Positions 50,388-59,601 of a DNA stretch of 64,000 nucleotides are shown one piece after another. Location: the NCBI RefSeq assembly GCF_039522365.1, contig NZ_BAAADJ010000006.1, positions 62,001-126,000 on the forward strand, in the 5' to 3' direction. Every line of letters starts with the position of its first letter. The stretch's first letter is position 1. The position numbers and the translations under genes are program-made. The DNA is from Bacillus carboniphilus (GTDB lineage: Bacteria > Bacillota > Bacilli > Bacillales > JC228). The notes under the pieces were generated by a model. The model ran no database searches, was not told the origin of the DNA, and was given only the letters and a program-made list of their open reading frames with translations.

Positions 50388-51632
50388 TTAGCCTCTTTCA
50401 GGGTAAAGCGTAAAGCGGCTAGTTAGTGCCGTTACACGACCGCTTGCTTCTTCAAGAGCCTTTTCATCTTCATGATTTTTTAATACAAAAGCAATGATGG
50501 ATGCAATTTCCTTCATTTCTTCTTTTCCAAATCCACGTGATGTAACCGCAGCGGTACCAATACGGATACCACTTGTTACGAATGGGCTTTCTGGATCGAA
50601 TGGAATCGTATTTTTGTTAACCGTGATTCCGATTTCATCTAACACTTTTTCAGCTACTTTACCTGTGAGGTTTAATGAACGAACATCTAACAGTAAAAGA
50701 TGATTATCTGTTCCACCAGATACTAGATCAAGACCTTCACTTTGAAGAGCTTCCGCAAGTGCCTGTGCATTTGAGATAATGTTTTCAGTATATTCCTTAA
50801 AGCTATCTGTCAATGCTTCTCCAAATGCAACCGCTTTTGCTGCGATGACGTGCATTAAAGGACCACCTTGGATCCCAGGGAAGATAGACTTATCAATTTT
50901 CTTCGCGAATTCTTCCTTACAAAGAATCATTCCACCACGTGGACCACGTAAGGTTTTGTGAGTCGTCGTTGTAACGAAATCAGCATATGGCACTGGGTTT
51001 TGGTGTAGCCCAGTCGCTACTAAACCAGCGATGTGCGCCATATCAACCATTAGGTACGCGCCAACTTCATCTGCAATTTCTCTAAACTTCGCAAAGTCAA
51101 TCGCTCTTGGATATGCACTTGCTCCGGCTACGATTAGCTTTGGCTTATGCTCCTTTGCTTTTTGAAGAACATCATCATAGTTAATAGTATGAGATGTCTC
51201 GTCCACTCCGTATTCTACGAAGTTATATTGAACTCCACTAAAGTTTACAGGACTTCCGTGCGTTAAGTGACCTCCATGAGAAAGGTTCATTCCAAGCACC
51301 GTGTCACCTGGCTCTAAAACAGTGAAGTAAACCGCCATGTTCGCTTGAGCTCCAGAGTGAGGCTGTACGTTTGCATGCTCCGCACCAAAAATTTCTTTCG
51401 CACGGTCTCTCGCAATATTTTCAACTACATCTACATATTCACAACCACCATAGTAACGTCTACCAGGGTAGCCTTCTGCGTATTTATTCGTTAAAACGGA
51501 ACCTTGTGCTTCCATAACAGCTTCTGACACAAAGTTTTCAGAGGCAATCAATTCAATCTTCGTACGTTGACGATCTAACTCTTTCTGCATCGCTTCGAAC
51601 ACTAATTTGTCTTGAGTATTAATGTGGCTCAT
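50388..51632 (-). CDS. glyA: Serine hydroxymethyltransferase
   Basis: 414 residues, full length. It interconverts serine and glycine with tetrahydrofolate, using PLP bound to the Lys in [15 protein letters not shown] (about 225). Other landmarks are [37 protein letters not shown] and the C-terminal [13 protein letters not shown]. The ATG at 51632 (MSHINTQD) follows AAGGGGGAAATATCA; the frame is open 25 codons further upstream. Confidence 0.97.
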   Translation of the reverse strand: MSHINTQDKLVFEAMQKELDRQRTKIELIASENFVSEAVMEAQGSVLTNKYAEGYPGRRYYGGCEYVDVVENIARDRAKEIFGAEHANVQPHSGAQANMAVYFTVLEPGDTVLGMNLSHGGHLTHGSPVNFSGVQYNFVEYGVDETSHTINYDDVLQKAKEHKPKLIVAGASAYPRAIDFAKFREIADEVGAYLMVDMAHIAGLVATGLHQNPVPYADFVTTTTHKTLRGPRGGMILCKEEFAKKIDKSIFPGIQGGPLMHVIAAKAVAFGEALTDSFKEYTENIISNAQALAEALQSEGLDLVSGGTDNHLLLLDVRSLNLTGKVAEKVLDEIGITVNKNTIPFDPESPFVTSGIRIGTAAVTSRGFGKEEMKEIASIIAFVLKNHEDEKALEEASGRVTALTSRFTLYPERG

Positions 51633-51755
51633 TGATATTTCCCCCTTGTAGGATGGCAATTTTACGATAATTCTCAATTCCGTCATTATTGTATCATGAT
51701 TATCCAATTGAAAAAAGAAACTTCAAGGAGATTGTAAACCTTTTCAACCTCGGTA

Positions 51756-52190
51756 CTATTGTTTTTTGGTTAAAAGAAGCTTGTCCGCCTTCGTAATGCT
51801 GTCTTTTAACCAAGGTGGCGTCTTCTGGTGATTCAAGATTTCTTCGGAGGTCATCCAATAAATATTTTCGACTTCGTCCGGACTTTTGCGGTAAGGTTCG
51901 CCTGAGGCAATTTCTCCTAGAAACACGATATTGATGACATGCACTGAGTCCCCAGCCACAAATGATACTCCGTGAACATACCGAACATTGTCTTTTAAAA
52001 TGATACCTAATTCTTCCTCTACTTCTCTTTTGACCGTATGCTCCAGAACGTCTGCCACATTTCCTTCCTGATCTACCTTTCCTCCAACAAGTGAAAGAGT
52101 TCCTGGTTCATGCTCTTCTTTTAGCCCTCTTTGAATGATTAACCAACGTCCGTCCTTATGTATGGCTGCTTCTACATTGACTATAAACAT
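51756..52190 (-). CDS. NUDIX hydrolase
   Basis: 144 residues. A NUDIX box is visible, GGKVDQEGNVADVLEHTVKR then EVEEELGI, with five extra residues compared with the plain GX5EX7REUXEEXGU pattern but with the REVEEE metal-binding core intact. The N-terminus VEAAIHKDGRWLIIQRG is typical of MutT-like sanitising or nucleotide-sugar hydrolases. The substrate cannot be told. AGGAGG stands nine bases before the ATG. It is absent between glyA and ywlG in B. subtilis, so it is an accessory insertion. Confidence 0.85.
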   Translation of the reverse strand: MFIVNVEAAIHKDGRWLIIQRGLKEEHEPGTLSLVGGKVDQEGNVADVLEHTVKREVEEELGIILKDNVRYVHGVSFVAGDSVHVINIVFLGEIASGEPYRKSPDEVENIYWMTSEEILNHQKTPPWLKDSITKADKLLLTKKQ

Positions 52191-52364
52191 AGGGGGTGGC
52201 CTCCTCTTTTTATTGATATGTTTATGTATATTGTACCTTTTTGGGGTTGGGGTGTGGTGGATGAGTTTTGAGTGGTGGTGGTTTTTGTGATGGGGGCTGG
52301 TACTTTCCAGTGGAGGCCGCTTTCTTTCCGGCGGAGCAAGTTCATGGTTTGGATTGGCTTTTTT

Positions 52365-52480
52365 TATGGGACATTATATTTCATTTATGGGACATATCTA
52401 CTCTCTTGTGAGACACTTCCACCCTTTTATGGGACATTTCCACTCTCTTATGGGACACTATCCTCATCGGTTATATGACA
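52365..52480 (-). repeat. 21-bp phased array A7 (GGGACA family, 6 units)
   Basis: TATGGGACA-like cores with the first G at 52368, 52389, 52410 (degenerate, TGTGAGACA), 52431 and 52452, exactly 21 bp apart, and a sixth degenerate copy (TATATGACA) near 52475. It lies just 3' of the MFS gene after its terminator. The rest of the gap (52191-52360) shows nothing recognisable. Confidence 0.88.
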
Positions 52481-52525
52481 CAACTCGCCCTCACTTTAAA
52501 GTCCCTCTCAAATCAAAACAAAAAA

Positions 52526-52546
52526 GCCGCACAAGGCGGCCCCACA
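52526..52546 (-). terminator. Terminator of the MFS gene
   Basis: GCCGCC, TTGT, GCGGC stem followed by six T residues on the minus strand, overlapping the last codons' downstream region. Confidence 0.8.
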
Positions 52547-53749
52547 CTACGCAACTTTCACTTTCTGTTTTTCTCCCCCACCCATTCGCTTAATCGCAAC
52601 TCCGATCAGGAACAACAGTGAGATCACACCAAACACAATGACCATTTTCTTGAATCCGATCGTATCCAGGAAGAATCCTGTTAGGAGCATTAGGATTTGG
52701 AAGATGATGTTCTCCACCATTCCTCTAATGGAGAAGAAACGCCCGTGATGCGATTCTGGGATTTCCGTTTGGAAAATGGTTGTGATAATTGGAAATAGCG
52801 AACCTGCCGCTAATCCAAAAATCGCAAACGAAACAACCGGCATGAATGAAACATCTGCAAAGAATAATGAAAGCTGAGTTAAAGAGATAAACAGGGTGAT
52901 CAATAGTAACGGTTTGATATTTTGCTTATCTTTAAAGAATCGTTTTGCCATGAAGGTTCCCACTAGTACCGCTAATCCTTCAGCCGTATATAAAATTCCT
53001 TTAATTCCTGGGTTTCCTTGCATTTCTCCGATTTCGATTACCATCAGGTTAAATCCTGCGAGGAAAAAGAAACATGGAATCATGAGTAAAAGTCCGTTAA
53101 TAACCATTGGCTTTCCTTTTATAACCGGCCAAAGTTCTGTGAAAGTAGAGACGAAGTTTTCCTTCTTCTTCTCTTTTACTTCCGTTTTTACATCTCCTTC
53201 GATTCGAAGAAAAGCAGTTGCAATCAATAAAACGAAATAGGAAATCATCGTGACCAGATAAAGTGCATTCAATGACATGGCGACAATCATCACGCCACCC
53301 AGCGCAGTCCCTACAATTCTTGCACCGGTAAAAATATTCATATAGACACCATTTGCTGCTAATAAGTGTTCCTTTGGTACGATTCTTGGAATGACCGTTT
53401 GCATCGCTGGATTAGCAAATGTGACCGTAATTCCAATCACAAAAGTATACACAACCATCCAGGCTACCGAGTTATAGGCAATCGCTAAGAACATGAAGCC
53501 AATCGCAACCGTTCTGACAAAACTCGTAATCATTAACACTCTCTTTTTTTCCGAGCGGTCAATGACACGCCCTGCCATCGGAGCAAGAAAAACACCAACC
53601 ACGAATCCCGCTAATATGATTAAAGCTTGTAGGAATGAGGACTCTACATTCCTTGCTAAAAACTCAAGGTTTCCAATGATTCCAACCCATAAACCGATGC
53701 TGGAAACCCCTACCCCTAAGATGATGATGAGAAAATTTCGATTCCACAT
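52547..53749 (-). CDS. MFS transporter
   Basis: 400 residues, twelve hydrophobic segments, with a central cytoplasmic loop rich in Lys/Glu (about 190-205, EGDVKTEVKEKKKEN). GRVIDRSEKKRVL after TM2 is the MFS loop motif. It is most like the MFS-3 type efflux proteins (MefA/YwfA-like); the substrate is unknown. It has no partner gene apart from its own terminator, and it is an insertion relative to the conserved glyA-ywlG neighbourhood. Confidence 0.88.
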   Translation of the reverse strand: MWNRNFLIIILGVGVSSIGLWVGIIGNLEFLARNVESSFLQALIILAGFVVGVFLAPMAGRVIDRSEKKRVLMITSFVRTVAIGFMFLAIAYNSVAWMVVYTFVIGITVTFANPAMQTVIPRIVPKEHLLAANGVYMNIFTGARIVGTALGGVMIVAMSLNALYLVTMISYFVLLIATAFLRIEGDVKTEVKEKKKENFVSTFTELWPVIKGKPMVINGLLLMIPCFFFLAGFNLMVIEIGEMQGNPGIKGILYTAEGLAVLVGTFMAKRFFKDKQNIKPLLLITLFISLTQLSLFFADVSFMPVVSFAIFGLAAGSLFPIITTIFQTEIPESHHGRFFSIRGMVENIIFQILMLLTGFFLDTIGFKKMVIVFGVISLLFLIGVAIKRMGGGEKQKVKVA

Positions 53750-53847
53750 ATTTAATTGTCCTTCCCCTTTTTACTTCGAGACACTAAATTCTTATCTATT
53801 ATACTGAAATACTCTCGAAAAAGAATCCCCTAATTTTTAGGAAAATA

Positions 53848-53877
53848 AAAAAAGAGACCTCTTTCACAAGGTCCCTC
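53848..53877 (-). terminator. Terminator of ywlG
   Basis: AGGGACCT, loop, AGGTCTCT, then seven T residues on the minus strand. Confidence 0.85.
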
Positions 53878-53879
53878 AT

Positions 53880-54449
53880 TTAACACGATTCATTCTCAGG
53901 CGAATCCACATAAACAGCTCGTTCTCCACCAATCAACTTCGGTCGTGTACTAGCAAGTGTAACATGTGCATGTCCCACTTCCTTCTTACTGACTCGAATC
54001 GGTACAGCCACTGCTTTTAAATGCATACCGATAAACGTGTCACCAATATCTATACCAGCATGCGCTTGAAGCGATTCGACTACAACCGGCTTTTGGAAAT
54101 GTTTATATGCGAAAGTGGCCATGGCGCCTCCCGCTTTTCGAACAGGGATGACCGTTACGGGCTCTAAGCCGTATTTTTCCGCTGTTGCTTCTTCGACTAC
54201 AAGCGCACGGTTTAGGTGTTCACAGCATTGAAATGACAGGTGAACCCCAGTCCGTCCCTGAAGTTCCTTTAACTCTTGGAAAATCATTTCCGCGACTTGA
54301 TCCGTTCCCGCTGTTCCAATTCGTTCACCCGCAATTTCGCTGGTGCTACAGCCGATGACCAGGATTTTCTTTTGGTTCAACGAAACCTGCGACTCGAATT
54401 CTTGGAGAATTTGCTTCCAGTCTAGCTGAGCTTGTTTTAGCCAATCCAT
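53880..54449 (-). CDS. ywlG: TIGR01440/UPF0340 family protein, YwlG
   Basis: 189 residues. It has the family N-terminus [35 protein letters not shown] with a Cys pair, and [13 protein letters not shown]. The family is of unknown function and found next to rpiB and glyA in bacilli, as here. It lies 15 bases after rpiB and is probably co-transcribed with it. Confidence 0.92.
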   Translation of the reverse strand: MDWLKQAQLDWKQILQEFESQVSLNQKKILVIGCSTSEIAGERIGTAGTDQVAEMIFQELKELQGRTGVHLSFQCCEHLNRALVVEEATAEKYGLEPVTVIPVRKAGGAMATFAYKHFQKPVVVESLQAHAGIDIGDTFIGMHLKAVAVPIRVSKKEVGHAHVTLASTRPKLIGGERAVYVDSPENESC

Positions 54450-54464
54450 TGTTTCATCACAACC

Positions 54465-54911
54465 CTACAGGTTCTTTTGCTCATATTCTGAGATTTTTCC
54501 GATTCGGTTCGCGTGACGTCCACCTTCATACTCGGTTGTAAGCCAGGTCTTCGCAATTTCGCGTGCTAGGCCCGGTCCAATAACGCGCTCACCCATCGCT
54601 AGCATGTTGCTGTCATTATGTCCACGAGTTGCCTTTGCACTGAAAACGTCATGAACAAGCGCACAGCGGATTCCTTTTACTTTGTTCGCCGAAATGGACA
54701 TACCGATTCCAGTTCCGCAAATTAAAATACCTCTATCGAATTCGCCGCTCGCTACTTTTTCAGCTACTGGGAGTGCATAGTCTGGGTAGTCTACGGATGT
54801 TTCACACTCACAACCAAAGTCTTGAAATTCTATTCCTAATTCGGTTAATAACGCTTTGATTTCTTCTCGGATATTGATACCGCCATGATCTGAAGCAATT
54901 GCGACCTTCAC
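54465..54911 (-). CDS. rpiB: Ribose-5-phosphate isomerase B
   Basis: 148 residues of the RpiB/LacAB fold. IASDHGGINIREEIK at the N-terminus binds the sugar, the catalytic Cys is in GILICGTGIGMSISANK (about 66) and the His in HDVFSAKATRGHNDSNMLAMG. It interconverts ribulose-5-P and ribose-5-P in the cytoplasm. It corresponds to ywlF of B. subtilis by position. Confidence 0.94.
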   Translation of the reverse strand: MKVAIASDHGGINIREEIKALLTELGIEFQDFGCECETSVDYPDYALPVAEKVASGEFDRGILICGTGIGMSISANKVKGIRCALVHDVFSAKATRGHNDSNMLAMGERVIGPGLAREIAKTWLTTEYEGGRHANRIGKISEYEQKNL

Positions 54912-54994
54912 GTAAGGTTCACTCCTTCTGTTTTCATTCTAGCTTTATTTTGTCATAACTTTTTTGAATTATAAAGTTTTTAGGCAATTAAAAA

Positions 54995-55024
54995 GTCACC
55001 CTTTACACGAAGTGAAGGGTGACA
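54995..55024 (-). terminator. Terminator of the chemoreceptor gene
   Basis: GTCACCCTT / AAAGGGTGAC stem followed by TTTTT on the minus strand. Confidence 0.88.
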
Positions 55025-55029
55025 ATTTC

Positions 55030-56325
55030 TTATAACTGAAACTTCGCAATCGCCTGCTTCAATTTATCAGATTGCGCTTTTAGTTCATTTGCTAGTGTTT
55101 CGACATGTCGGATGACATTGGATTGTTCTTGCGTTGCAGCCGCTACTTCTTGTGCTCCCGCTGATGTTTCTTCTGCGATTGCGGCTACTTCTTGTGATTG
55201 AGTGGATGTGTTTTGGATATGTTCCATTTGTTGGTCGACTAGATCAGATATGCTTTGGATGGACTCTGCCACTTCATGGATCGTTTTAGCCATTTCCTCC
55301 ATTGCGGTTTGGGTAGCCGTTCCTTTTTCTGTCTCTTCTGCTGCTTTTTTAACTTGAGCTGTAATTTGACTGACGACGTTTCGAACTTCCCCTTGAATGC
55401 TTTGAATCAATTTGGAGATGTCAGAAACGGCTTTTGTACTTTCATCGGCAAGCTGACGGACTTCTTCTGCAACAACAGCAAAGCCTTTTCCATGTTCCCC
55501 AGCACGAGCCGCTTCAATGGAAGCATTTAGCGCCAAAAGGTTCGTTTGTTCAGCAATGTCCCCAACTAACTTGATGATTTGTCCGATTTTTTTCGCATGG
55601 CTCTCTAGCTCTTGAACAACCGCTAACGATTGTTCATTTTCCTTAGAAAGCTCACCCAGACCTTTTAATAAGGACTCAATGACAGCGGTACTTGTTCTTA
55701 AGTCTTCTACCATCTCTTCGGACACTTTCTTCGTAGAAGCCGCTTGTCCACGAACATTTTCTGCAATTTTTACAACATCTTCAACCGATTCTACAGTTGT
55801 TTGAACAGAAGATGCTGAGTTTTCTGCTCCTGAAGAAATTTCGCTGATGGTACGAGAGATGCTTTCTGCCTGGTCGGCTGCCCTTAAAGATTCCTCTGAG
55901 ATGGCTAGAACTTTTTCACCCGTTTGGTTGGCTGCATCTCCTACTTCTTTAACCATTTCCCGTAGATTTGTTGTCATTGTTTGAAAGGCTAAACCTAGTG
56001 CACGAATTTCATCGTCTGACTTAGATACTTCAATTTCAGTATGTAGATTTCCAGATGCCGTTTCTAAAGCGGCTTTTTCCAATTGTTTAATTGGTTTAAC
56101 AATCCAACCCGCTGCAATAAAGGTTAAGATCCCTGACCAGATAGCCCCTAATACTAGAGTAAGCAGGGTAAAAGTCCCCTGACTCACTCCAATTAGTTCG
56201 TTAATTGGTTCATATAAAAATGAAATAAAAATAGCACTTGTTGAATATGTAATAATCGCTAGTGTAAATGTTAATATGACTAACTTTCTTCGAATGCTTA
56301 ACTTATACCCTGTATGTTCCCCCAC
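55030..56325 (-). CDS. Methyl-accepting chemotaxis protein without large sensor domain
   Basis: 431 residues: two TM helices (about 13-35 and 49-73) with only about 15 residues between them, a HAMP domain (about 74-127, [21 protein letters not shown]), and a cytoplasmic signalling coiled coil with the hairpin tip [36 protein letters not shown]. With almost no extracytoplasmic part, it may sense through the membrane or the HAMP region rather than bind a ligand outside. AGGGAG lies upstream. It lies between rpiB and ywlE. Confidence 0.93.
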   Translation of the reverse strand: MGEHTGYKLSIRRKLVILTFTLAIITYSTSAIFISFLYEPINELIGVSQGTFTLLTLVLGAIWSGILTFIAAGWIVKPIKQLEKAALETASGNLHTEIEVSKSDDEIRALGLAFQTMTTNLREMVKEVGDAANQTGEKVLAISEESLRAADQAESISRTISEISSGAENSASSVQTTVESVEDVVKIAENVRGQAASTKKVSEEMVEDLRTSTAVIESLLKGLGELSKENEQSLAVVQELESHAKKIGQIIKLVGDIAEQTNLLALNASIEAARAGEHGKGFAVVAEEVRQLADESTKAVSDISKLIQSIQGEVRNVVSQITAQVKKAAEETEKGTATQTAMEEMAKTIHEVAESIQSISDLVDQQMEHIQNTSTQSQEVAAIAEETSAGAQEVAAATQEQSNVIRHVETLANELKAQSDKLKQAIAKFQL

Positions 56326-56340
56326 TGTGTGCTCCCTCCG

Positions 56341-56781
56341 TTACTTCTCATTTTCTAGTTTTTTTATTGCTTTTTTTATAAGACTAATTAATTCTGAATA
56401 CGTCATGCGGTAGACTTCTAGATCTCCGCCGAAAGGATCCATTATATCGCCCTTTTCCCCTACATATTCTTTCAGCGTGAACGTCTTGCTTTTGGCTGAC
56501 GGGAAACTGGTCTCAATCTGCCACTTATGTCCCTCTGTCATTGTAAAGATATGTGTTGCCCATTCTATTAACTCCTCCGTTAGTGGCTGAGATGAATGAG
56601 AGCACTCCATATTATTTTCAGAAAGAACTCGTTTCGTATGTGGGGATGCATCACTACCATTTGATGCAAATATCCCTGCGGACTGCACATCAAAACCTTC
56701 TTGGTCCATAGCTTTTACAATAGCTGCAGCCATCGGACTGCGACATGTATTACCTGTACATACAAATAAAATCTGTTTCAT
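56341..56781 (-). CDS. ywlE: Protein-arginine phosphatase YwlE-like
   Basis: 146 residues of the low-molecular-weight phosphatase fold. The P-loop reads FVCTGNTCRSPMAAA, with the nucleophilic Cys near residue 7 and Arg six residues on; the general acid is the Asp in IMDPFGGDLE. The Thr between Asn and the second Cys (CTGNTCR) is the residue known to give YwlE specificity for phosphoarginine instead of phosphotyrosine, so it probably opposes McsB. The ATG at 56781 follows AAGGAGGATGTTGAC; the longer frame is not supported. Confidence 0.88.
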   Translation of the reverse strand: MKQILFVCTGNTCRSPMAAAIVKAMDQEGFDVQSAGIFASNGSDASPHTKRVLSENNMECSHSSQPLTEELIEWATHIFTMTEGHKWQIETSFPSAKSKTFTLKEYVGEKGDIMDPFGGDLEVYRMTYSELISLIKKAIKKLENEK

Positions 56782-56930
56782 GTCAACATCCTCCTTGACT
56801 ACCATTATAGACCAGTCTTTCACCGCATAGTAGGCGAGCAGAATCCTTTTTTCAGAAAAGTTCTATTCCTTATATCGGTAAAAGCTGGCACTTGTTTATT
56901 TAATTGCACCATTCTAGGCAAAAAAAATAA

Positions 56931-56947
56931 CAGGACTCCATGTCCTG
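56931..56947 (-). terminator. Terminator of mntP
   Basis: CAGGAC, ATGGA, GTCCTG stem followed by a T-rich tract on the minus strand. Confidence 0.8.
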
Positions 56948-56956
56948 CCACTTTTT

Positions 56957-57508
56957 TTAAATGGGTAGTAATAATTTAATGCCAAACACAAAAAGGATAC
57001 TACCACCCAGTGCTTCACTATATTGTCCCAGTAGCCCCTGTACTTTTCGTCCCAAAAGTAATCCAATCCAGGTTAACAATGTAGCCGCTAGTCCAAAACA
57101 GATCACTGCAACAATGGTTTTAGCCCCGTAGATCCCCAAGGTAAGGCCAACCGAAAAGCTATCTAAGCTAACGCTAAGGGCAAACACCATTAGACCCATA
57201 CCCACAGGTCGAATTGGGCTGGATTCCTCTGCTTGAAAACTTGCCCAGAACATTTGTAAGCCTAATATTATGAGCAAAAGTCCTCCTGCATAGCTTGCAA
57301 CTTGTCCGAATGTATCCGATAAATATCTGCCCGCCATCATTCCAAGTAGGGGCATCCATACATGAAATAAACCGACCGTTAGGCCTATCAATACTATTTG
57401 CTTTAGCCTTAGTTTGATCATTCCCATTCCAAGTCCAATGGAAAATGCGTCCATTCCTAAAGCAAAAGCCATGATTAGTAAAGTGATGAGTTCTCCAAAT
57501 GCTGTCAC
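56957..57508 (-). CDS. mntP: Manganese efflux pump MntP
   Basis: 183 residues with six TM segments in two inverted halves. Each half carries the conserved Asp in a DAFS or DSFS motif: [15 protein letters not shown] and [17 protein letters not shown]. MntP exports Mn2+; in bacilli it is controlled by Mn riboswitches or MntR, but no such element is visible here. The start is the GTG at 57508, with GGAGGAACAAGC ahead; an open stretch of 12 codons upstream is not used. Confidence 0.92.
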   Translation of the reverse strand: MTAFGELITLLIMAFALGMDAFSIGLGMGMIKLRLKQIVLIGLTVGLFHVWMPLLGMMAGRYLSDTFGQVASYAGGLLLIILGLQMFWASFQAEESSPIRPVGMGLMVFALSVSLDSFSVGLTLGIYGAKTIVAVICFGLAATLLTWIGLLLGRKVQGLLGQYSEALGGSILFVFGIKLLLPI

Positions 57509-57615
57509 GCTTGTTCCTCCTTTGGACGTGCCTGATGATAGCATATGCAGTCCATTAGGAATTTAGAAGAAACAGAAGTGGAATTTGGAAATAAAAATAA
57601 TGACTTTTAACGAGG

Positions 57616-57731
57616 CCCGCAGCCCGAATACACTTCGCTTTCCGTGGGCGTCCCGTGAGCCTCCTCGCTTCGCTGCGGGGTCTCACTATGTCCTCTTCTC
57701 CCACAGGAGTCAACGTGTATTCGGGCTGCTC
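57616..57731. repeat. Palindromic dispersed element, copy 2
   Basis: Same conserved centre as copy 1 (CTTTCCGTGGGCG, GAGCCTCCTCG, TGCGGGGTCTC, CTCCCACAGGAGTCAA) but different arms, CAGCCCGAATACAC pairing with GTGTATTCGGGCTG. Arm sequence changed while pairing is kept. Confidence 0.8.
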
Positions 57732-57815
57732 AGCAGTTTCAATAATATTTTCCACTTGAATTTAAGTTAACAATAGAAAAAGAAGCCAAAGTGACTTCTT
57801 TAATTTTTAACTACA

Positions 57816-58874
57816 TTATTTTTTCAAATTTTCCTCAGTTAACACTTGATTCCCCGCGGCCTTTCGCAGTCGGTTCATGATGGCTTGTCCGACTCCTTTT
57901 TCAGGGAATGTTTGACTGAGTAAGATATCCACATTGAGTTGGTCGCTTTTTCTGAGGGTGTCATATAAGGAATGGGCTACACTGGATAGCTCTTCTTCAC
58001 TTCCAATTACAATGGTTGCGTCTGCCGTTATGTTTTGGTGGTTCTCTTGAGTTGATAATACTCCAACCCGCTTACCCTCTTGGTTAAAACGATCCACGAA
58101 TTCCTGGAGCAGTTGAATGGGTCCCTCTACTAAAAATAATGGGTGCTCCGGCGCATAGTGACGGTATTTCATTCCCGGTGACTTTGGCGCTTCTTTTTCA
58201 TCCTTTAGTGCAGGGTCTACTAGAACTTCTCCTATCAGCTCGCGGATATCTTCTGCGGTAATACTTCCGGGTCTCAGGATAATCGGGATATCCCCCGTAC
58301 AGTCCACAACTGTGGATTCCAAGCCATATCCGGTTTCTCCTCCATCTACAACGCCTTTAATTCGCCCGTGTAGATCATCTAACACATGCTTAGCTGTTGT
58401 TGGGCTGGGTCTACCGGATCGATTAGCACTTGGTGCTGCAACTGGTACATCCGCTTCCTTTAATAATGCGATCGCAACAGGGTGCTCTGGTACACGAATG
58501 GCTACCGTATCCAGCCCCGCCGTTACAAGCTCAGAAAATACGCCTTCTTTCTTTTTAAAAATTAAAGAAAGAGGACCTGGCCAAAATGCATTCATCAGTT
58601 TTTCCCCAACCGGAGTTACTTCATCTACCAGTTCACGAAGCTGATCTTTTTCAGCAATGTGGACAATAAGTGGATTATCACTTGGCCTTCCTTTTGCTTC
58701 AAAAATTTTCTTTACTGCGGTGGAATCTAAGGCATTCGCCCCTAATCCGTATACCGTTTCTGTCGGAAAAGCTACCACTTCTCCCTTACGAATTTGATGG
58801 GCAGCGTCCTTAATTTGTGGATTTCCCCACAAATCGTCCACACTGCTATCCACAATCCACAGACTTGTCCCCAT
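57816..58874 (-). CDS. ywlC: Threonylcarbamoyl-AMP synthase (Sua5/YwlC)
   Basis: 352 residues: N-terminal YrdC domain (about 15-205) with EVVAFPTETVYGLGANA, KGRPSDNPLIVHI and APSANRSGRPSPT, then a linker with SPGMKYRHYAP and a C-terminal Sua5 domain. It makes threonylcarbamoyl-AMP from Thr, bicarbonate and ATP for the t6A37 modification of ANN-decoding tRNAs. The ATG at 58874 (MGTSLWIV) follows GAGGTGTGGACGT; the frame is open 47 codons further, through the DnaA-box cluster, which is not coding. Confidence 0.93.
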   Translation of the reverse strand: MGTSLWIVDSSVDDLWGNPQIKDAAHQIRKGEVVAFPTETVYGLGANALDSTAVKKIFEAKGRPSDNPLIVHIAEKDQLRELVDEVTPVGEKLMNAFWPGPLSLIFKKKEGVFSELVTAGLDTVAIRVPEHPVAIALLKEADVPVAAPSANRSGRPSPTTAKHVLDDLHGRIKGVVDGGETGYGLESTVVDCTGDIPIILRPGSITAEDIRELIGEVLVDPALKDEKEAPKSPGMKYRHYAPEHPLFLVEGPIQLLQEFVDRFNQEGKRVGVLSTQENHQNITADATIVIGSEEELSSVAHSLYDTLRKSDQLNVDILLSQTFPEKGVGQAIMNRLRKAAGNQVLTEENLKK

Positions 58875-58920
58875 ACGTCCACACCTCTCTATATCTATTT
58901 TTGCTCTTTTTGTTATCAGT

Positions 58921-59014
58921 TTGTCCACATTTTGTGGGTAGGTGGTGGATAACTCTGTGGATAAGTGGCTGTTTTTAACCGTTTTCAGCCTAGATTGGAA
59001 AATGTTTATCCACA
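58921..59014. promoter_or_regulatory. DnaA-box cluster between ywlB and ywlC
   Basis: Two perfect boxes, TTATCCACA at 59006-59014 and its complement at 58956-58964. Two boxes with one mismatch lie at 58921-58929 (TTGTCCACA) and 58944-58952 (complement of TTATCCACC). Another near-match lies at 58846-58854 inside ywlC. A DnaA-binding cluster at the ywlC-ywlB border is known in B. subtilis. Confidence 0.75.
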
Positions 59015-59037
59015 ATCACAGGCTTTTTTTAAAACTT

Positions 59038-59481
59038 TTACACAATTCTCTGCATGAACATAACAATTTCTGATTGTAGAAGCTGTTTTCCATGCTCTGA
59101 AAGGGAAAGTTCCTCTGGTACCTCTTCTCTATCCACAGCGTTAAACCCTAAAGCAGCTAAAAACGGAACCGAACTGTTTCGGTTTGTCGCTAACAGTAAC
59201 TGTTTTACTTGTTTTTCCTGTGCAAGCTGCATCATCTTTTCAAATAGTAGGAATAGACCTTCTTCCCGAACACTCGGCATCATAACAAGTGAACGCATCA
59301 GTCCTACTTGTTTCAAAGGTTCTACTCCTAAACATGCTACACATTCTTTGTTCTCTTTTTCAAGAATAATAAAATACTCGTATAAACGATCCACACCCTC
59401 GGAACTAACTCCAGCATGTTCTAAAAATCTTTTTAATGAAGCAACATCTTCTTTTCTAGCAAACCTTGATTGATATACCAT
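59038..59481 (-). CDS. ywlB: N-acetyltransferase YwlB-like
   Basis: 147 residues, a compact GNAT protein of the ArgA-like/YwlB type: YQSRFARKEDVASLKRFLEHAG at the N-terminus, LMRSLVMMPSVREEGLFLLFEKMMQLA where the acetyl-CoA loop lies (the usual R/Q-x-x-G-x-G is weak, VREEGLF), and FLAALGFNAVDREEVPEEL at the end. The substrate is unknown. GAGGTGG before the ATG at 59481 sets the start; the frame is open 29 codons upstream. Confidence 0.85.
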   Translation of the reverse strand: MVYQSRFARKEDVASLKRFLEHAGVSSEGVDRLYEYFIILEKENKECVACLGVEPLKQVGLMRSLVMMPSVREEGLFLLFEKMMQLAQEKQVKQLLLATNRNSSVPFLAALGFNAVDREEVPEELSLSEHGKQLLQSEIVMFMQRIV

Positions 59482-59601
59482 GTATTCTACCACCTCTTTA
59501 TCATCTCTTACTAATACATATGATTTAAGAGAGTAAATAGAACAAAAATGATATAAAAGACCATTCATCTGATAGAAGAATGATCTTTTGATAGTACTCG
59601 T

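Noticed and set aside
58875-59015. N-terminal extension of ywlC by 47 codons
   Set aside because: It passes through the DnaA-box cluster, and the ATG at 58874 has a well-spaced ribosome site and the family length.
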